Shown here piece after piece: positions 1 to 8,240 of a stretch of 64,000 nucleotides of DNA. The notes below the pieces were generated by a model. It saw only the letters and a list, made by a program, of their open reading frames with translations. It had not been told where the DNA came from and did not search any database. The DNA is taken from assembly GCF_002077945.1 (NCBI RefSeq), contig NZ_LVYD01000056.1, positions 1-64,000 of the forward strand. Reading direction: 5' to 3'. Within the stretch, counting starts at the first letter, position 1. The number at the start of each line of letters is the position of its first letter. The stretch is from Niastella vici. Its GTDB lineage: Bacteria > Bacteroidota > Bacteroidia > Chitinophagales > Chitinophagaceae. A program made the position numbers and the translations under genes.

Positions 1-54
1 AATCTTTGATTAAAGACGCAACGCTTGTGGTTAATGGCACCTGATCAGTTTTTA

Positions 55-113
55 AAAAAAAAGGCCTTAAGTCTTGTTTTGACCTAACGCCTTTGTCTTT
101 CATTACAAATATA
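55..113 (-). promoter_or_regulatory. Promoter followed directly by a terminator-like hairpin (leader copy 1)
   Basis: On the minus strand a perfect Bacteroidota -7 element, TATATTTG (106-113), is followed 11 nt later by an imperfect 14-bp stem, AAAGGCGTTAGGTC with GACTTAAGGCCTTT (60-94), and a T-rich run. Transcription would run left, out of the window, so the controlled gene is not visible. A second copy with identical spacing lies in front of the DoxX operon at 2523-2578. The hairpin with its T run could act as an attenuator or could release a very short RNA. It could also be only the terminator of an upstream unit. Confidence 0.5.
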
Positions 114-173
114 AAGAACGGGGGCACATCGGCCAACATTCAATGTACACATACAGTAACTACTTGTGCATCA

Positions 174-587
174 TCAGCTTGCATTTCCGGCTCCTACCAA
201 ATAAACTGTAATAAATATGGAAGTAAGGTAAGTCCAGAAAATAGCGAATACGATGTGCACGGTGGTTTCAAACGTCTTGCCTTTCCAGAGTTTTGGAGAA
301 TAGCCAAAGAACTGGATCACCAAACGGGCGCCCCAGAATACGCCGATGCCTAATGAAATTCGTTTACCCAAAGCGGTATTTACCAGTTCGGCAGCAGAAG
401 AGATACAAAGCACACCCAACAACAACACCATAAAGGCAATAAAGAAAGAATGCACGTACATGATCTGGCGATTTGCCAGGCTCAATGAACTTAACTCCTG
501 CTTCCAGTTAAAATACCTTGGAAAAACGACGTGGATCAACGCTAATACGATCAATAAGCTACCAATAACTTTTAAATGAGTTTCCAT
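174..587 (-). CDS. Small four-helix membrane protein, function unknown
   Basis: A 137-residue protein with four predicted membrane segments: IGSLLIVLALIHVVF near residue 8, IMYVHSFFIAFMVLLLG near 43, LGIGVFWGARLVIQFFGY near 77, and a last one near 110 (HIVFAIFWTYLTSIFITVYL). The ATG giving METHLK was preferred because it lies 22 bases after the methyltransferase stop and puts helix 1 at the N-terminus. The open frame continues upstream, but that part overlaps the neighbouring gene. It is the last gene of a four-gene minus-strand operon. I do not recognise the family. Confidence 0.7.
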   Translation of the reverse strand: METHLKVIGSLLIVLALIHVVFPRYFNWKQELSSLSLANRQIMYVHSFFIAFMVLLLGVLCISSAAELVNTALGKRISLGIGVFWGARLVIQFFGYSPKLWKGKTFETTVHIVFAIFWTYLTSIFITVYLVGAGNAS

Positions 588-609
588 TTTCAGGTCTGGG
601 TTTAGGGTT

Positions 610-1362
610 TTATGGGGTACAGTTAAATACAGACATAAACGGCGTGAATTTCGTTTCCCGGAAAGTAGAAAAGCCCGCGCTTTCAAAAGCGTTCTTCCAG
701 GTTGCGCGCGAAAAAAAATGTGTAAAGCCCACAGAAAAAGCCAGCAGGTTGGGGAAGTCGCGCAGGTGTTCAACCATGATCACTTTTCCCTGTGGCTTGC
801 AAATGCGGAAGCATTCTTTTAGGAACCGGACCTTCTCTTCGTGCGAGCGAATTTCATGCACTGCCGACAGCAGAAAAACAATATCGGCACTTGCATCTTC
901 CAACGGTATGGCGTTGGAGGCTATTTGCTGGGTATTGGGATATACCCAACTCACTTTGCGGGCCCTCTTTATGGCCGGCTCCGTATGTTGCCGGGCGTTA
1001 TAGAAATCAAACACGCGCAAATCGGCTTCGGGATACCTGTTCTTTATAATAAAACTGGTTTCATCGAAACCCGCGTTAATATTTACGATCTGCATTACCG
1101 GCTCATCGCCCCTCACCTGTTTATTCAACCATTGAAAATTATAATAACCGGAGAAATCATATACCCAGGCCGATACCAGCAGCGGCATTATGAAGCCATA
1201 CAAAAAAGCGATGATGATCAATTCAAAGATCATGGGCGGCCAGGCAAAAAACAAGCGGCTGGCAAATAGTAATGCTAAAACGCCCAATCCTATTATATAG
1301 AAGTGCCGGTTAAAGCTGAGAATATTCAGCACGCCCTGAAATTTTCTTCTTCTTATTTCCAT
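610..1362 (-). CDS. Membrane-anchored class I SAM-dependent methyltransferase-like protein
   Basis: A 250-residue protein. Two hydrophobic helices (about residues 19-40 and 45-68) precede a Rossmann-type methyltransferase domain. The late motifs are recognisable: IVFLLSAVHEIRSHEEKVRFL, about 160-180, resembles the motif around the post-I strand, and CFRICKPQGKVIMVEHLRD, about 184-202, is the usual conserved block after it. Motif I is odd: where most enzymes read DxGxGxG this protein has VNINAGFDET, so SAM binding should not be assumed. It starts 10 bases inside the end of the DUF2071 gene, which implies translational coupling. The substrate is unknown; a small or membrane-associated one is inference from the anchor. 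Confidence 0.75.
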   Translation of the reverse strand: MEIRRRKFQGVLNILSFNRHFYIIGLGVLALLFASRLFFAWPPMIFELIIIAFLYGFIMPLLVSAWVYDFSGYYNFQWLNKQVRGDEPVMQIVNINAGFDETSFIIKNRYPEADLRVFDFYNARQHTEPAIKRARKVSWVYPNTQQIASNAIPLEDASADIVFLLSAVHEIRSHEEKVRFLKECFRICKPQGKVIMVEHLRDFPNLLAFSVGFTHFFSRATWKNAFESAGFSTFRETKFTPFMSVFNCTP

Positions 1363-2093
1363 TGCTCAATTTTTCCTTTTTTCCAGTAATAGGGAATATT
1401 GCGGATAACAAAAGCATTGGCCAGTTGTACACCGGTTAATTTCAAATTGTCAATGAATGAAAACCGACAGTCAATGACCTTAACGGGCGCCGGCTTCCAG
1501 TTTTGCCGTACGCCTTCAATGATCAGCACTTTCCGGTTGGGTTCATCATAGGTAAAAGTAAAAGGCAGGGGCCCGGCAAAGCGCCGCGCTTCCTTCCAAT
1601 CGGTAAAGGGTGAACCGGCGGGTAAAGAAATATTGTCATCGGCTCCCTCTTCAAGTTGTATATGGAATGCCGACCTGTTCGACTGAATGGCGGTTACCCC
1701 GTTTTGCACCGATTGTTCAATATCGGTTGTTGTGTAATTATAATGCGTGAAAATATTCCCGAAGAAGGTCATTTTCTTTTTGTCTGTCTCTGATTTCAGG
1801 ATATACAAACCGCGCAAATTTTTGCCGGCGCGGTTTATATATCGTACAAATACCCTGAAACCGATCAAAAAGAAGTCATTGCCCAGCATTTCAGGAAAAC
1901 CTTTTGGCCGCAGCCCTTTTGTTTGAACCATGGCCACAGCAATGAAAGCCCACTGGTTGTTCAGCGTATCCAGCTCAAGGCATGGTGGTATAAGCGGCTG
2001 CACCTGCCCTTTAGGAATGGCGTAGGTAACAACCAACGATTGTTCAAAAAATGCTTCAACCGCAAAGGGGTGATTTTTCAGAAATGAAAGCAT
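1353..2093 (-). CDS. DUF2071 (YqjF-like) family protein
   Basis: A 246-residue protein with the DUF2071/YqjF-like pattern. It opens with a segment about folding around a hydrophobic ligand (VVTYAIPKGQVQPLIPPCLELD), followed by repeated beta strands such as FFLIGFRVFVRYINRAGKNL. The biochemical role of the family is not established. The stop codon of the upstream DoxX-like gene is separated from this ATG by one base, and its own 3-prime end overlaps the methyltransferase start, so the genes are clearly co-transcribed. There is no signal peptide, so a cytoplasmic location is expected. Confidence 0.75.
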   Translation of the reverse strand: MLSFLKNHPFAVEAFFEQSLVVTYAIPKGQVQPLIPPCLELDTLNNQWAFIAVAMVQTKGLRPKGFPEMLGNDFFLIGFRVFVRYINRAGKNLRGLYILKSETDKKKMTFFGNIFTHYNYTTTDIEQSVQNGVTAIQSNRSAFHIQLEEGADDNISLPAGSPFTDWKEARRFAGPLPFTFTYDEPNRKVLIIEGVRQNWKPAPVKVIDCRFSFIDNLKLTGVQLANAFVIRNIPYYWKKGKIEQWK

Positions 2094-2094
2094 G

Positions 2095-2475
2095 TCAGGG
2101 GTTAGGGCTTAATTCAGGTTTCAAAAAATATTCGTTGTACAATATCAGCAGCATGAACAGGCAGGCAAACAATAAATTGAACCGGCCCCACAATAACAGG
2201 TCGGGCGCCAGTATAAATTCAAGTACATTCATTGTAGCAATGATAAGCACCTGTGTAAGGGCATTCTGCCTGGCCCGGTAACCGCTGATGATCCAAACGG
2301 CCATTGCTATTTCAGCCATTCCTATAAGCCGGGTCAGCAGGGTTGCATGGGCATTACCAAGAATTCTGGCAACAATTTCCTGGTGACGGGGTACAAGGTT
2401 CAGCAGTTTGCAAAAAAGGCCATTTGCTATCCAAACAGCGGCAATAAGAAGGTTTAACAATCTGTAAGTTGTCAT
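2095..2475 (-). CDS. DoxX-like integral membrane protein
   Basis: A 126-residue protein with four membrane helices: LLIAAVWIANGLFCKLLN near residue 8, LLTRLIGMAEIAMAVWIISG near 46, VLIIATMNVLEFILAPDLLL near 75, and LLFACLFMLLILYNEYF near 100. This is the size and topology of the DoxX-like family, whose members are often redox- or quinone-linked but poorly characterised. It is the first gene of a four-gene operon and sits behind a clear -7 element and hairpin leader. The ATG follows a 5-prime untranslated region of roughly 85-90 nt that contains the hairpin. Confidence 0.75.
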   Translation of the reverse strand: MTTYRLLNLLIAAVWIANGLFCKLLNLVPRHQEIVARILGNAHATLLTRLIGMAEIAMAVWIISGYRARQNALTQVLIIATMNVLEFILAPDLLLWGRFNLLFACLFMLLILYNEYFLKPELSPNP

Positions 2476-2522
2476 CTGTCAATATGTATAAACTGTTTTT
2501 AGCAGTTATTATTTTTCTGACA

Positions 2523-2578
2523 GAAAAAAAGGCCTTAAGTCTTTCGACCTAACGCCTTTGTCTGATGGTGCAAAGATA
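2523..2578 (-). promoter_or_regulatory. Promoter and terminator-like leader hairpin of the DoxX operon (copy 2)
   Basis: The minus strand carries TATCTTTG (2571-2578), a perfect TAnnTTTG -7 element. Eleven nt later comes the stem AAAGGCGTTAGGTC / GACTTAAGGCCTTT with loop GAAA (2528-2559) and then a T run. The stem halves are identical to those of copy 1, only the loop differs by 3 nt, and the distance from the -7 box is the same. The hairpin therefore begins at or within a few bases of the inferred start site. This resembles an attenuator but no ligand or antiterminator partner is visible. Confidence 0.6.
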
Positions 2579-2748
2579 TACAACACCTGCCATATCCTTA
2601 CAAAAAATAATGGCCCGGTAAGGCCACCTGTTGCTTTTTTTACTCAGCACCCATGGCATGCGTTTTTCAACTTTGTAGATGACAATCCAGGCCTACGGGC
2701 TTTTGCCCGGTACCTCGATCATATTTCATTCATTTAAAGCAAGTTTAA

Positions 2749-3531
2749 ATGAATACAGTGTCCCAACCAGACAAAAACATTATTTCAAAACGGGTCGACC
2801 GGTTCTTCATTGATCTTTATTCGGTCACCAGGTTCGCCCTTCTTTTCTTTAAGGAAGCCGTTACGCCTCCTTATGAATTTCAGGAAACTATAAAACAATG
2901 CTTTTATATAGGCTTTAAATCGCTGGGGCTGATCACTGTAACCTCATTTATAATAGGAATGGTGTTCACTGATCACTCCCGGCCGGCGCTGGCTGATTTT
3001 GGCGCCACTTCCTGGTTGCCTTCCTTAACAGGAGCAGCTATTATAAAAGCGCTGGCGCCCCTGATCACCTCGTTGATTTGTGCCGGTAAAATAGGCTCCC
3101 AAATAGGCGCCGAACTGGGATCAATGAAGGTTACTGAACAAATAGATGCCATGGAAGTTTCTGGCATCAATCCCTTTAAATTTTTAGTGGTGACCCGTAT
3201 TATAGCCACTACGTTCATGGTGCCTGTTTTAATGTTCTACAGCGCTTTTATAGGATTGACAGGGTCATTTATGGATATACATTTTGCCGATCAGGCCAGC
3301 TTTACCATGTTCATTCACGACGTGTTTATTAAGATCGACTGGAAAGAGATCATTTCAGCGGTTGTGCGTACTGTATTTTTTGGATTCACTATTGGTTTGA
3401 TCGGTTGTTATGAAGGATTTAATGCCACCAAAGGCACTGTAGGGGTGGGCAAGGCAGCCAACTCGGCAGTGGTAATTATAATGTTGTTGATATTTATTGA
3501 GGAGATGACCATTGTGAAATTATTCCGTTAA
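2749..3531 (+). CDS. mlaE: MlaE-family ABC transporter permease (lipid transport)
   Basis: A 260-residue permease of the MlaE/YrbE family, the inner-membrane channel of MCE-type systems that move phospholipids between inner and outer membranes. The conserved central block is present (AGKIGSQIGAELGSMKVTEQIDAM, about residues 111-134, with the EQIDAM motif), followed by several hydrophobic helices. It is the first gene of a three-gene unit, with the ATPase 14 bases downstream and the MCE protein after that. The ATG opens immediately after an AT-rich leader with no Shine-Dalgarno site, as is normal here. Confidence 0.9.
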   Translation: MNTVSQPDKNIISKRVDRFFIDLYSVTRFALLFFKEAVTPPYEFQETIKQCFYIGFKSLGLITVTSFIIGMVFTDHSRPALADFGATSWLPSLTGAAIIKALAPLITSLICAGKIGSQIGAELGSMKVTEQIDAMEVSGINPFKFLVVTRIIATTFMVPVLMFYSAFIGLTGSFMDIHFADQASFTMFIHDVFIKIDWKEIISAVVRTVFFGFTIGLIGCYEGFNATKGTVGVGKAANSAVVIIMLLIFIEEMTIVKLFR

Positions 3532-3545
3532 TCATATGTGCAGCT

Positions 3546-4313
3546 ATGAATAGCCAGCAGAAAGGTAATAAAGAGGAGGTCCTGGTGATCCGCGACCTGT
3601 ACAAATCGTTCGGAAATAAACATGTTCTGAAAGGAATAGATTTTGATTTATTCAAGGGCGAGAATGTAGTGATCATGGGGCAATCGGGTACCGGTAAATC
3701 GGTGCTCATCAGGATCATTGCGGGTTTGGTAGAACCGGATAAAGACATGGTAAAAGTTTTTGGACAGGAAGTTGATAAACTTGACCGGAAGGAATTGATA
3801 AAACTGCGTTTAAAGATCGGCTTTTTATTTCAGCATAACGCTTTATACGATAGCATGACGGTACGGGAAAATCTTGAATTTCCATTGATCAAAAACATCC
3901 GGAATATTACGCAGGATAAAATTAATGAAGCGGTAGACGATGTGTTAGATGCCGTAGGACTGGCAGAAACCGCCGATCAATATCCATCGGAGCTTTCGGG
4001 CGGACAGGAAAAGCGGATCGCCATTGCGCGCACGCTTATCCTGAAACCTGAGATCATCCTGTACGACGAACCAACCTCCGCACTTGATCCTATAACCAGT
4101 GTAGAAATGAACAACCTGATAAACCAGGTGAAGAAGAGATACAAAACAGGATCTATCATCATTACCCATGACCTTACCTGTGCAAGGACCACTGGCGACA
4201 GTATATTAATGCTGAACGAAGGAAAGTTTATCAGGAAGGGAAATTTTGAAGAAGTGTTTGATACGGATAATGAGGTAGTGAAAGGATTCTATGATTATTA
4301 CTTTATAAAATAG
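3546..4313 (+). CDS. mlaF: MlaF-family ABC transporter ATP-binding protein
   Basis: A 255-residue ABC ATPase that powers the adjacent MlaE-type permease. Walker A is GQSGTGKS (about 45-52), the Q-loop lies in FLFQHNALYDSMTV, the signature is LSGGQ (about 149-153), Walker B is IILYDEP (about 166-172), and the switch histidine is in IITHD. The domain order and length are standard for MlaF. It lies between permease and MCE genes with gaps of 14 and 3 bases, which supports one transcript. No MlaB-like STAS gene is seen here. Confidence 0.92.
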   Translation: MNSQQKGNKEEVLVIRDLYKSFGNKHVLKGIDFDLFKGENVVIMGQSGTGKSVLIRIIAGLVEPDKDMVKVFGQEVDKLDRKELIKLRLKIGFLFQHNALYDSMTVRENLEFPLIKNIRNITQDKINEAVDDVLDAVGLAETADQYPSELSGGQEKRIAIARTLILKPEIILYDEPTSALDPITSVEMNNLINQVKKRYKTGSIIITHDLTCARTTGDSILMLNEGKFIRKGNFEEVFDTDNEVVKGFYDYYFIK

Positions 4314-4316
4314 CAT

Positions 4317-5324
4317 ATGATGAAACCAGCACAAAAAAAACGGGCCGTTATTGTGGGCATCTTCGTTTTGCTGGGCGGCCTGTTCCTGATCGCAGGCCTG
4401 TTTATGGTAGGCGAAAAAAGGAGCAGCTTTGATAAAACGTTCCGCTTACATGCCGTTGTTGACAATGCGAACGGGCTGCAAAAAGGAAATAACATCTGGT
4501 GCTCAGGTGTAAAAATAGGGATCGTCAAAAAAGTACTGCTCATCAGGTACGACAAGGTACTGGTATCAATGAATATAGATAAAAAATCGCAGGAGCTTAT
4601 TTACGGGGATGCCAAAGCAAGGATAGGAACCGATGCGTTGGTGGGCAATAAGATCGTTATCATTTATGGCGGCACACCAGGCGTTAAACCTGTTAAACCA
4701 GAAGATACGCTGTTCTCGGAAAGTAGCAGCGACGGGGAACAAATGATGACCACGTTGAATGAAAGCAGTAAAAACCTGAGTGCCATTACCGGTGATTTCA
4801 AGATCGTTAGCAAGCGAATGGTGGAAGGCCAGGGCACGCTTGGCCGCCTGCTTACAGAAGACAGCCTGTTGAACATTTTACAATCAACAGCAGAAAGGTT
4901 AAAGCAGGGGTCTTTGCAGGTGCAAAAAATGGCAACGGATGTTTCAGATTTCACCTCAAAGCTGCATACGAAAGGGGCGCTTGCCAATGACCTGGTGACC
5001 GATACCGTGTTTTTCAGCAAATTAAAAGGGGCTGCAGAGCAAATACAGGAGGCATCAGAGAACGCAAAGGAACTTACCAATAACTTAAAATACATCAGCT
5101 ACAATTTAAAAGACAGCAGCAATTTAGCGGGCGTTTTTTTCAATGATACGGCCAGCGCCAACAACTTACGACTAACGGTTGAAAACCTGCAGGCCGGCAC
5201 CAAAAAATTCGATGAGAATATGGAGGCGCTTCAGCACAATTTCCTGTTCAGGGGATTCTTCAGAAAAAGGGCGAAACAACAACAACAGCAGAAGCAGCAG
5301 GAGCAAAAGGTAGCGAATAAGTGA
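4317..5324 (+). CDS. mlaD: MCE-family (MlaD-like) periplasmic lipid-binding protein
   Basis: A 335-residue protein with one N-terminal anchor helix (AVIVGIFVLLGGLFLIAGLF, about 10-29) followed by an MCE domain (about 40-125, including the segment LQKGNNIWCSGVKIGIVKKV). A long helical, coiled-coil-prone tail follows. MCE proteins form the periplasmic ring of lipid transporters. The very C-terminus is glutamine-rich (RAKQQQQQKQQEQK), encoded by a CAA/CAG tract prone to length change. Two ATG codons are adjacent at the start, and the first is used here. No MlaC-type shuttle is present in the window. Confidence 0.88.
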   Translation: MMKPAQKKRAVIVGIFVLLGGLFLIAGLFMVGEKRSSFDKTFRLHAVVDNANGLQKGNNIWCSGVKIGIVKKVLLIRYDKVLVSMNIDKKSQELIYGDAKARIGTDALVGNKIVIIYGGTPGVKPVKPEDTLFSESSSDGEQMMTTLNESSKNLSAITGDFKIVSKRMVEGQGTLGRLLTEDSLLNILQSTAERLKQGSLQVQKMATDVSDFTSKLHTKGALANDLVTDTVFFSKLKGAAEQIQEASENAKELTNNLKYISYNLKDSSNLAGVFFNDTASANNLRLTVENLQAGTKKFDENMEALQHNFLFRGFFRKRAKQQQQQKQQEQKVANK

Positions 5325-5421
5325 AACATGCCTATCCCTTTCACTCGCTTTGTATTACCAGGGTTTCCAGCTGTTCCCAAATTTCAACTGAATTTTCATC
5401 ATACTTACTTACTTTAGCCGC

Positions 5422-6729
5422 ATGAAATCGCGGTTCCTGATTGCTGCAGCGCATAGTGGCGCCGGCAAAACCACTGTTACGCTTGGTTTATTAAGGGCTT
5501 TGCAGAAAAGAGGCTGCCCTGTTCAGCCGTTTAAATGCGGGCCCGACTACCTTGACCCCAAACATCATTTTGCAGCGTGCAATAATGAAAGTATCAACCT
5601 CGACCGGTTTATGATGAGCGATAGTCATATACTGCAATTGTATCAGGATAACAGTATCAATGCAGCTGTATGTATAACCGAGGGGGTAATGGGTTTATTT
5701 GATGGCTCACTTAAAATGGAAGGCAGCAGCGCAGACATTGCCAGGTTGCTGCAAATGCCGGTTATACTGGTACTCAATGCCAAAGCCATGGCGTATTCGG
5801 CCGCAGCTATTTTATATGGGTTGAAAAATTTTTGCCGGGACATTCATATTGCCGGCGTAATATTCAATTTCGTTGAAAGAGAATCGCATTACCGGATCCT
5901 GGAAGAAGCCTGTAATGATGCAGGTGTTAAAGCGCTTGGCTATCTTCCTTACAATGAAGAGGTGGTCATAGCTTCCCGGCACCTGGGGCTTGACGCCAGT
6001 TCCGATTCAAAAATGCAAACGATGATAGCAGCCGCAGCTATCCACATCGAAAAACATATTGATATTGATACATTATTACAGTCAACGCAAATAAGAGAAC
6101 AGCCTGTTCCCTCTTCTACCCCAGCTCTTTCGGCTGGTAAGCTGAAGATACTCGTGGCCAGGGATGCAGCATTCAATTTTATTTATCCTGAAAACATCCG
6201 TGCACTACAAAAAAAAGGCACGGTGCAATTTTTCAGTCCTTTAACCAGTGACCAATTACCAGCTGCAGATCTTATTTATCTGCCGGGAGGGTATCCTGAG
6301 TTGTACCTGCAACAGTTATCAGCAAACCAGTTCATGCAGCAACAACTGCAGCGCTATTATGCCAATGGAGGTAAAATTCTTGCAGAATGCGGTGGCATGA
6401 TGTATCTCGGCAAATCCATAGCCGATGAACAGGGGAAAACCTATCCCATGACGGGTATTCTTGACATTACTACCAGCATGCAGCACAAAAAGATCAGTCT
6501 TGGTTACCGTACCATCAGGGCGGGCGATCTTTCTGTTAAAGGGCATGAATTTCATTATTCCCGGTTTACCGGTCCTGTTGCACAACGCGGAAACATACAG
6601 GTATACAGCGTGCGTAATGAGCCTGTTGATGCCGTAGTGTTTAGTAATGAGCAATTGTTTGCCAGTTATATCCATTTGTATTGGGGCGAAAACCCTGATC
6701 TTATTGATTCATTATTTCATTTACCATGA
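5422..6729 (+). CDS. cbiA: Cobyrinate a,c-diamide synthase
   Basis: A 435-residue CbiA/CobB-type enzyme that amidates side chains a and c of the corrin ring using glutamine and ATP. The N-terminal synthetase domain shows the P-loop AAHSGAGKTT (about 8-17) and the family motif KCGPDYLDPKHH (about 38-49). The C-terminal class I glutamine amidotransferase-like domain has the nucleophile in AECGGMMYLG (about 320-329) and a histidine in GHEFHYSRF (about 373). Length is normal. bluB follows 40 bases later on the same strand. No other corrin-ring genes are in the window, so the rest of the pathway is elsewhere or the cell salvages intermediates. Confidence 0.92.
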   Translation: MKSRFLIAAAHSGAGKTTVTLGLLRALQKRGCPVQPFKCGPDYLDPKHHFAACNNESINLDRFMMSDSHILQLYQDNSINAAVCITEGVMGLFDGSLKMEGSSADIARLLQMPVILVLNAKAMAYSAAAILYGLKNFCRDIHIAGVIFNFVERESHYRILEEACNDAGVKALGYLPYNEEVVIASRHLGLDASSDSKMQTMIAAAAIHIEKHIDIDTLLQSTQIREQPVPSSTPALSAGKLKILVARDAAFNFIYPENIRALQKKGTVQFFSPLTSDQLPAADLIYLPGGYPELYLQQLSANQFMQQQLQRYYANGGKILAECGGMMYLGKSIADEQGKTYPMTGILDITTSMQHKKISLGYRTIRAGDLSVKGHEFHYSRFTGPVAQRGNIQVYSVRNEPVDAVVFSNEQLFASYIHLYWGENPDLIDSLFHLP

Positions 6730-6769
6730 CATTCCATTTAACGGATTGTTGCTATTTTAACAGCCTTAT

Positions 6770-7423
6770 ATGCAACCATTAAACGGTAAATTATTTACAC
6801 CCGAAGACGTGGCTATATTGCGCGATATCATTTGTAACCGGCGTGATGTACGCGGCAATCGTTTTCTCGACAGGCCGGTTGAAGAAGATGTGCTGCAACA
6901 GTTGCTGGATGCCGCTATGCATGCGCCTTCCGTTGGTTTTTCTCAACCCTGGGAGTTTGTATTGATAAAAGACACCGGCATTAAACAACAGGTAAAGGAA
7001 AGTTTCATTATAGAAAATGAAAAAGCAGCCCCTGTCTTTGAAGCGGAGAAACAGGCAACGTATATTCACCTGAAACTGGAAGGCATTATGGAAGCGCCAC
7101 TCAACATCGCCGTCTTTTATAAACCTGCTGACCGGCCGGTGCTGGGGCAAACATCGATGGAAGAAGCAGGCATGTACAGCGTGGTTTGCGCCATCCAGAA
7201 CATGTGGCTAATGGCACGGGCATTGAATTTGGGTATCGGATGGGTGAGTATCCTGGATGCCGAAAAGGTGAAACGCATTGTAAAGGCTCCGGAACAAAAT
7301 AAACTCGTTGCTTACCTGTGCGTAGGTTATACAGACGGCTTTTATACGCAACCAGAACTGGAGCTGGTACACTGGGAGAAACGGAAAGCTGTGGAGAAAG
7401 CTGTTTTCTATGAAAGGTATTAG
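6770..7423 (+). CDS. bluB: 5,6-dimethylbenzimidazole synthase
   Basis: A 217-residue nitroreductase-fold protein of the BluB family, which breaks down reduced FMN with oxygen to give 5,6-dimethylbenzimidazole, the lower ligand of B12. The diagnostic N-terminal block is RRDVRGNRFLDRPV (about 24-37), followed by DAAMHAPSVGFSQPWEFVLI (about 46-65), and later GIGWVSILD. Location directly after cbiA supports a cobalamin role over a generic nitroreductase. Transcription is probably shared with cbiA. Confidence 0.9.
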   Translation: MQPLNGKLFTPEDVAILRDIICNRRDVRGNRFLDRPVEEDVLQQLLDAAMHAPSVGFSQPWEFVLIKDTGIKQQVKESFIIENEKAAPVFEAEKQATYIHLKLEGIMEAPLNIAVFYKPADRPVLGQTSMEEAGMYSVVCAIQNMWLMARALNLGIGWVSILDAEKVKRIVKAPEQNKLVAYLCVGYTDGFYTQPELELVHWEKRKAVEKAVFYERY

Positions 7424-7427
7424 GCGT

Positions 7428-7943
7428 TCAGGACCCCTTAATAAGGGCCTCTAACCTACCTGTAGACTGCCCGCGAACTTCAACTTTCGTGAACGAATTG
7501 GGGTAATACCTGCAAATTACAACAGGATCTATTTTTATTGTGGTTGCACCTGCTCCTGTTTCCAATATCCGGATGTTCCATTGACTGTATATTGTTTTCG
7601 GGATCCATTCTTTTTCTTTTACAGATACTTTATTTAAAACTACCCAGGCATCCCCATTACTTATTTTCCCATTATTATCTTCGAATGTATAAGCAGGAAT
7701 AAAGGAGGTTTTCTTTGAAACAATCAGCCCTTTCTTTTTGTCGACTTTGTCAATAGCCAGCCCTTTTTCTGCAAACAATTTCGTTACCGTTAACCAAAGT
7801 GTATCTGCTGATTTATTTGAGGTGATTTCGAATTGGCTGGTCCCATAATTGCCTTTAAGAGCCATCATATTGGGAGTACACCCATTAATAATTATTAATG
7901 CAAAGATTGCTGGTAATGAATACACCTTAGTCAAACTTTTCAT
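7428..7943 (-). CDS. Predicted lipoprotein, function unknown
   Basis: A 171-residue protein with a lipoprotein signal: a short basic start, a hydrophobic stretch and the lipobox IINGC with the lipidated cysteine at about residue 22. The mature part contains a domain with alternating strands (DTLWLTVTKLFAEKGLAIDKVDKKKGLIVS), of the sort seen in small envelope lipoproteins with a TBP-like fold. I do not recognise a named family. It is convergent with bluB, with only 4 bases between the stop codons, so read-through or overlapping terminators are likely. Confidence 0.7.
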   Translation of the reverse strand: MKSLTKVYSLPAIFALIIINGCTPNMMALKGNYGTSQFEITSNKSADTLWLTVTKLFAEKGLAIDKVDKKKGLIVSKKTSFIPAYTFEDNNGKISNGDAWVVLNKVSVKEKEWIPKTIYSQWNIRILETGAGATTIKIDPVVICRYYPNSFTKVEVRGQSTGRLEALIKGS

Positions 7944-8240
7944 AAGCAGTTGAATTATAAATTGACGATCACTTTAAGGACCAAGGTTAAAGATAACGAC
8001 TATACGTCAATGATTCTTCCACTTTAATAACGCTTACTGTACTTTGTTTCACCTTTTTTTTCGCTAACATCAGTGAATAAAACGCCAACAGAGACCTCTG
8101 TTCGTTACAGATCTTTTCGTTAGTTAGTATCAAATAAAACGATTGCCTGGCACTGCTTATTCTGCACGATCATACCATTCCAAAGTACGCCACCGGTTTA
8201 CTTCACTACCGCTTATTTCCTAATCATTAAATATTATCAA

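Noticed and set aside
60-101. A tiny frame (MKDKGVRSKQDLRPFF) across the leader hairpin at the left edge
   Set aside because: The second leader copy has no start codon in that frame, so the shared part is the RNA structure, not a peptide.
5273-5315. CAA/CAG run at the end of the MCE gene as a member of the palindrome family
   Set aside because: It is a simple glutamine-coding repeat without an inverted partner.
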